25,863 nt of DNA from DAOOVD01 sp035369845 (lineage in GTDB: Bacteria; Bacillota; Desulfotomaculia; Desulfotomaculales; Pelotomaculaceae): positions 1-25,863 of the forward strand of contig DAOOVD010000034.1 of assembly GCA_035369845.1 (NCBI GenBank), read 5' to 3'. A program made the position numbers and the translations under genes. Under the pieces are notes generated by a model. It was given only the letters and a program-made list of their open reading frames with translations. It was not told the origin of the DNA and did not search any database. Shown in pieces: positions 22,190-25,863 of this stretch. Numbering within the stretch: position 1 is the first letter of the stretch; every line of letters starts with the position of its first letter.

Positions 22190-24310
22190 TTATTTAAAAC
22201 TTACCGTGCACCTGTCGATTTCTTCATAGGCGGTTCCTCCGGAATATGACGCTTTAGCGTTGTACAGAGGCTTTCCTTCCAGCGCTATCCTTACCCTGAC
22301 TATGGGCATTTGAGCGAGGTTTTGCTCATCGCCCGGGCGCCCCGAAAGCTGTTCGAACCTGACCTCTTTTACATATTTAAGGACGGGGCTTTTAAAAATT
22401 GTATTTTCTTTTAAATTGCCAGCCAATTCCACGTTAAAAAAATTGAACACCAATTCATTGAGTTTCTCATCATACTGGACTGTTGTGCGCGGCAGCCTCC
22501 TGCCACCGGCAAGAACCTCTCCCGCCGCGGGCTTAAAGTCGAAGACAACAGCCGGGCCTTCAATCTCAAAGCCGGCGAGAATTTGCTTCCAGCCGTCCTT
22601 CCCGAAAGAAACCTGCTCTTGTTCATCTGGCGCCAGGAAAAGCTCCTCTCTTCTTAATTCTTCAGTGTCGGGGTGGTAAATTAACAGGTAGGGAAATTCG
22701 TAATTGCCGGTATCGCTGCCTCCCCTGGCGGTAAATATGAGTTCTTTGTCTTTGTACTCTTTAAATTTCGCGGTTTCGATAAAGCTGACGATGTGCTTCA
22801 TCCCGTCAAATGAAGGGTGATCGAGGTAATAATCGCGATCAACGGACGTCCCCTTTTCTACCAAGATAAAGTTGTCGCCAACAGATCTGACATCCCTCAC
22901 CTGTTCGCCGGGAAAAGGCAGGGGGTGATCAAACCCGCCTGGATGCCAGGCCAAAACTTCCTCCCATTTATAAGCGCCGTAATAGCCCCGGGGGATATCC
23001 AACTCCCCGAAAACCTCGCTGGTATTTTTTCCGTCCGCCCCGGTCTGCCAGATCGAGGCTTTCTCTCCCTGCACCCGCACCCACATCAGGCCCCGGCCGC
23101 CCCCGACCCACCAGGGATGGTAGTCGGAACATCCCGGCGTCTCGCCGTCGGCGCTTATCCGCCTTGCCCCGGAACCGTCCGGTTTCACCAGCCAGATTGA
23201 AGACGGCGGCCATTCCTCGCTAAGGTCAATCACTTGCGCCGATTTCGCCCGGCTTACGGCGATAAAGTCGCCTTCCGGAGACCAGGCCGGGTCGCGGTCG
23301 ACACAGCCCTCAGGGGTGACCGTTACCGCCAGGTCCGGCCTTTTAACGGTAAAGATAGACAGGCGCTTGTTGAATAACGCTTCCCTGCCGCTTCCTTCAA
23401 TGAACGCCACAAACTCACCATAGCAATACCAGTCGACCCAGTCGGGGTAAGCCAGCATGGTCGCAAGCTGTATTGGCTCTTTCCCATCCATAGAGGTTAC
23501 ATATAAATCTACGCCGTCGGCAGTCAGGGATGCTGAAAAAGGATATTTAAAAAAGCTGAGGTCATACGCATTGGGAGAAAATTTAAGGCCGCCCAGGTAA
23601 GAGGATATTGACGGGCGGGGATCCGCATCCGGTAAGAACCCCGCATTTACAGTAAGAATCGTTTTGGCTTCGCCTTCACCCGCGGGCATAACCTTTATGG
23701 CGGGGTTTTCCCTGGTGTCAGGATGTGCGTCAGCAGTCGTATAAACCAGCTTTTCACCGGTGGGAAACCAGCAGAAATTCATAATTTTTTCAGAAGCGTC
23801 CTTTAACAAAAGGGAATCCCCGGGGCCTTTGTCACTGATTTCGGTCAGCTTGAATTCCTCGCTCCTCGTACGTTCGCCCTGCCTTGCTGTAAGGTAGGCT
23901 ATGCTGTTCGCCGCCGGGGACCACCGGGCGTCCTTTATATACTTTTGGGGTTCGATGCCGAAAACCCCCCCGCCGTCGGCGCGGGCAACCCATAAAGAGT
24001 AATTTCTATTCCATTTTTCAGCGGGATCATATTTGTAAAAGAGCAGCCATTTCCCGTCCGGGGACCAGGCGGGAGAACTGTTGCAGCCGTCGCTGGTCAG
24101 ACGCAGCGGCTCCTTCCCTCCTTCCAATACCCAAAGGTCTCCCTGCCGGATTACCGCCAGCCGACCGGGGAATTCGGAAAGTATATTTTCGCCGCCAGTC
24201 GTTACGTTTTCCCCGCCCGGCCCGGCCCCGCAGCCGGAAAGGGGAAAAAAGATACACACAAGTAAAGAAAGAAAAACCATCATAAAGCGAGCGTTTGAAA
24301 AACGTATCAC
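22190..24310 (-). CDS. Secreted lipoprotein with TolB-like beta-propeller
   Basis: A 706-residue exported lipoprotein. A signal peptide ends in LSGC (Cys27). Several propeller blades are clear: SSPAWSPDGKWLLFY, KDARWSPAANSIAYL, FLPDADPRP...LKFSPNAYDLSFF and RDPAWSPEGDFIAVS. TolB/PD40-type repeats bind partner proteins; the partner is unknown. Residues 560-706 are a separate beta-rich region with no motif that I recognise. The start is a GTG at 24310 with GGAGGCGAG about nine bases upstream. It lies between the copper-amine-oxidase-N-like fragment and the second propeller lipoprotein, all on the same strand, so the group may act together at the cell surface. Confidence 0.85.
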   Translation of the reverse strand: MIRFSNARFMMVFLSLLVCIFFPLSGCGAGPGGENVTTGGENILSEFPGRLAVIRQGDLWVLEGGKEPLRLTSDGCNSSPAWSPDGKWLLFYKYDPAEKWNRNYSLWVARADGGGVFGIEPQKYIKDARWSPAANSIAYLTARQGERTRSEEFKLTEISDKGPGDSLLLKDASEKIMNFCWFPTGEKLVYTTADAHPDTRENPAIKVMPAGEGEAKTILTVNAGFLPDADPRPSISSYLGGLKFSPNAYDLSFFKYPFSASLTADGVDLYVTSMDGKEPIQLATMLAYPDWVDWYCYGEFVAFIEGSGREALFNKRLSIFTVKRPDLAVTVTPEGCVDRDPAWSPEGDFIAVSRAKSAQVIDLSEEWPPSSIWLVKPDGSGARRISADGETPGCSDYHPWWVGGGRGLMWVRVQGEKASIWQTGADGKNTSEVFGELDIPRGYYGAYKWEEVLAWHPGGFDHPLPFPGEQVRDVRSVGDNFILVEKGTSVDRDYYLDHPSFDGMKHIVSFIETAKFKEYKDKELIFTARGGSDTGNYEFPYLLIYHPDTEELRREELFLAPDEQEQVSFGKDGWKQILAGFEIEGPAVVFDFKPAAGEVLAGGRRLPRTTVQYDEKLNELVFNFFNVELAGNLKENTIFKSPVLKYVKEVRFEQLSGRPGDEQNLAQMPIVRVRIALEGKPLYNAKASYSGGTAYEEIDRCTVSFK

Positions 24311-24369
24311 AGGTTCTCGCCTCCATGACCTTGCAAGCCATTTTGTTTTATAAAAAATCCCCGCACTTT

Positions 24370-24735
24370 TTATTTGGTAACAACATATACACTGTTCGTC
24401 TTTTCATCGTACTCAACTGTACAACCCAGTTCTTCCGCAACAAACCTGAGCGGCACTATTGTCCTCCCGCCGCCCTTGACAAACGGGGGGAAATCCAGCA
24501 ATTTTTCAAAACCGTTGAACTCATACGTTTGCTTGTTGATATACATTTTCATGAAAGTGTCGCCGCGGGATATGTTGATCTGATCCGGTTCAACCCATTC
24601 CACTTTGCAGCCCAGGGTTTCCGCCATCTTTCTCAAAGGCACCATAGTCCTGCCGTTTTGAATGAACGGATCAATGTCGAAAATCACACGATTGCCGTCG
24701 ACAAAGATTTCAGGCGTGTTTTTTAAAAGCTTCAA
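24370..24735 (-). pseudogene. Copper amine oxidase N-terminal-like (stalk) domain, likely 3' part of the frameshifted upstream gene
   Basis: The 121-residue frame contains two copies of the copper-amine-oxidase-N1-type unit: FVDGNRVIFDIDPFIQNGRTMVPLR and then GRTIVPLRFVAEELGCTVEYDEKTNSVYV. These domains occur in secreted clostridial proteins, usually at one end of a larger exported chain. This frame has no signal peptide and its only start is a TTG at 24735 without a ribosome site. It overlaps the end of the upstream frame by 26 bases. Removing one A from the A6 run (minus strand, 24719-24724) joins the two frames into one continuous protein (NFEAFKNTPEIFVDG). I therefore read it as the separated C-terminal part of one gene; a sequencing error would look the same. 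Confidence 0.7.
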
Positions 24736-25863
24736 AATTTATACTGTTCGATTCGTTCAAAACCGGTACTTTTACAACGACGTTCCGGTCAACCCTGGAT
24801 TCGGAATCCGACTGAATCTCAACATGCAGCAGCGTGGCGTTTTCATTTAAATCTTTTACATCTGCTTTTATTAAACTGCCCGACCTGGCATCGGAGGAAG
24901 TCTGCTTAAACTCACCGCTGATCTGACCGTCAATTTTAATTTTCTGGTTGTTATCCCTCGCCGTCAAATCCAGCACATAAGCTCCTTCTAAGTTTTCCTT
25001 GCCGCCGGTAAATTCAGTTTTCAATGACACTTCTCCACTGAATTCCGGGCTGCCGCCAAAACCGGCATTCAAGATCAGGCTGCTCTTACCGGACGGCAAA
25101 AGGGAAGCCTCATATTTCAGCTCATTTAAAACAAATTTACCATCCAGCAGCTTCCGTATCTCACCGGGGGTATCGGGATAATCGCCGCTGTTTATGCTTT
25201 CCTCAAGACTCTCTAAAAACTCTTTTTTAACTTTATCGCCGTCTTGAGACGGGTCAAATGTAACAGCCAGGTTCGCGATTAGATTCGCAAATCTCTCTCT
25301 TTCGCCCTCCACCTTTTGCATCACCGCCAGCATTGTTTCCTCAAACCCGTTCCGGTCAATCTGGAAGATCATTTTCTGGTCAGCTAACGAGACGGTGAAA
25401 TACTTGTCGGGCACTGCTTCTAATACAAAAATTAACAGGTCCTTCAACTCCGGCGGAATACACTGCCCCTTGACCATGTTTTCCCAGGATTTGTTCATGT
25501 TTTGGTCAGAGATATAAAAATATGGGGGGATCTCTTCTTTTCCAAGATTGAAACCCGGATTGAACTTCTTGATCAATGAAACGAATTCCGTGGTAAATAT
25601 CAGCTTATCGTCATCCATAAACATACTGCCCTGGTAATTGTTCTTATCCCAGGCCAGATTGTAATTCGCTTCAAACTTTTTTTGGGGAGAGTTAAGCTTG
25701 TAATCCAATTTGAGCTCCGCGCCCGTTAAACTTTTAACAGGCTCAATACTGGAGACCAGCATTCCGTCAAGCGCCTTAACCCGGTAAATGGCCGTGCCCG
25801 AGGAAGTTTTGGAAAGGTCGTTATCCGCACCCAAACCGGCGCTTTGCAATTTGTCGAGAAAGA
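24710..25863 (-). CDS. Large probable exported protein of unknown function, 5' end outside window
   Basis: The frame is open from the window edge to a TGA at 24710 and has at least 384 residues. It is rich in beta-strand and acidic, with repeated sheet-like stretches such as KLDYKLNSPQKKFEANYNLAW and GEVSLKTEFTGGKENLEGAYVLDL, and ends VVVKVPVLNESNSINFEAFKKHA. No catalytic motif is visible. In clostridia this sort of region commonly precedes copper-amine-oxidase-N domains in secreted proteins, and such a domain follows in another frame here, so the gene is probably interrupted by a frameshift near 24719-24724. A TTG at 25849 is open upstream too, so I do not take it as the start. Confidence 0.75.
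   Translation of the reverse strand, partial: FLDKLQSAGLGADNDLSKTSSGTAIYRVKALDGMLVSSIEPVKSLTGAELKLDYKLNSPQKKFEANYNLAWDKNNYQGSMFMDDDKLIFTTEFVSLIKKFNPGFNLGKEEIPPYFYISDQNMNKSWENMVKGQCIPPELKDLLIFVLEAVPDKYFTVSLADQKMIFQIDRNGFEETMLAVMQKVEGERERFANLIANLAVTFDPSQDGDKVKKEFLESLEESINSGDYPDTPGEIRKLLDGKFVLNELKYEASLLPSGKSSLILNAGFGGSPEFSGEVSLKTEFTGGKENLEGAYVLDLTARDNNQKIKIDGQISGEFKQTSSDARSGSLIKADVKDLNENATLLHVEIQSDSESRVDRNVVVKVPVLNESNSINFEAFKKHA

Noticed and set aside
24710..24735. Programmed -1 frameshift at the TTTTAAAAAAC run
   Set aside because: The downstream frame requires +1 (or -2), so a classic -1 slippery site does not give the fused product.
1..25863. CRISPR arrays, tRNA and rRNA genes, intact transposases
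   Set aside because: None were recognised when reading both strands.

Overview
The window looks like the chromosome of an anaerobic, endospore-type Firmicute of the Clostridia, most like the Peptococcaceae (Pelotomaculum/Desulfotomaculum group). This rests on an AbrB/SpoVT-type regulator, sigma-A style promoters, strong Shine-Dalgarno sites with several TTG/GTG starts, a SAM-I riboswitch, an [FeFe]-hydrogenase maturase (HydE) and an Rrf2/CymR-like regulator. No rRNA, tRNA, CRISPR array, phage or intact insertion sequence was seen.

Layout. 1-842: a radical SAM protein cut by the window edge. 925-1833: cysteine synthase with its own promoter and terminator. 2022-2393: a small membrane protein. 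2502-5892: two divergent acyl-CoA ligase-type enzymes. 5932-8580: a metal-resistance unit, cadA-cadC, with promoter and operator. The P-type ATPase gene appears to be read through an in-frame UGA that sits exactly at the first cysteine position of the heavy-metal CxxC motif, which makes it a candidate selenoprotein. 8570-10130: a zinc-ribbon peptide, an AbrB-family regulator and a class I glutamine amidotransferase. 10409-12578 (+ strand): an unusual three-gene operon of a soluble ABC ATPase, a HypB/UreG-like GTPase and a 4Fe-4S-domain protein, closed by a strong terminator.

12655-17265 is a SAM-riboswitch-controlled sulfur amino acid operon in the order metX-metW-metY-nifU-cysE. It carries homoserine acetylation, sulfhydrylation to homocysteine, an Fe-S scaffold and serine acetylation; the O-acetylserine product could feed the cysteine synthase at 925-1833. 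17296-18372 is hydE. 18559-19614 is an Rrf2 regulator, a TusA-like protein and the decayed 3' end of a second cysteine synthase. 19615-20246 holds no gene but has a REP-like hairpin and degenerate repeats. 20247-25863 is a run of exported proteins: two beta-propeller lipoproteins, then a large protein and a copper-amine-oxidase-N-like domain that seem to be one gene broken by a frameshift.

The strongest leads for follow-up are the selenocysteine-type cadmium/zinc ATPase, the ABC-GTPase-FeS operon of unknown role, and the relic cysteine synthase beside tusA.
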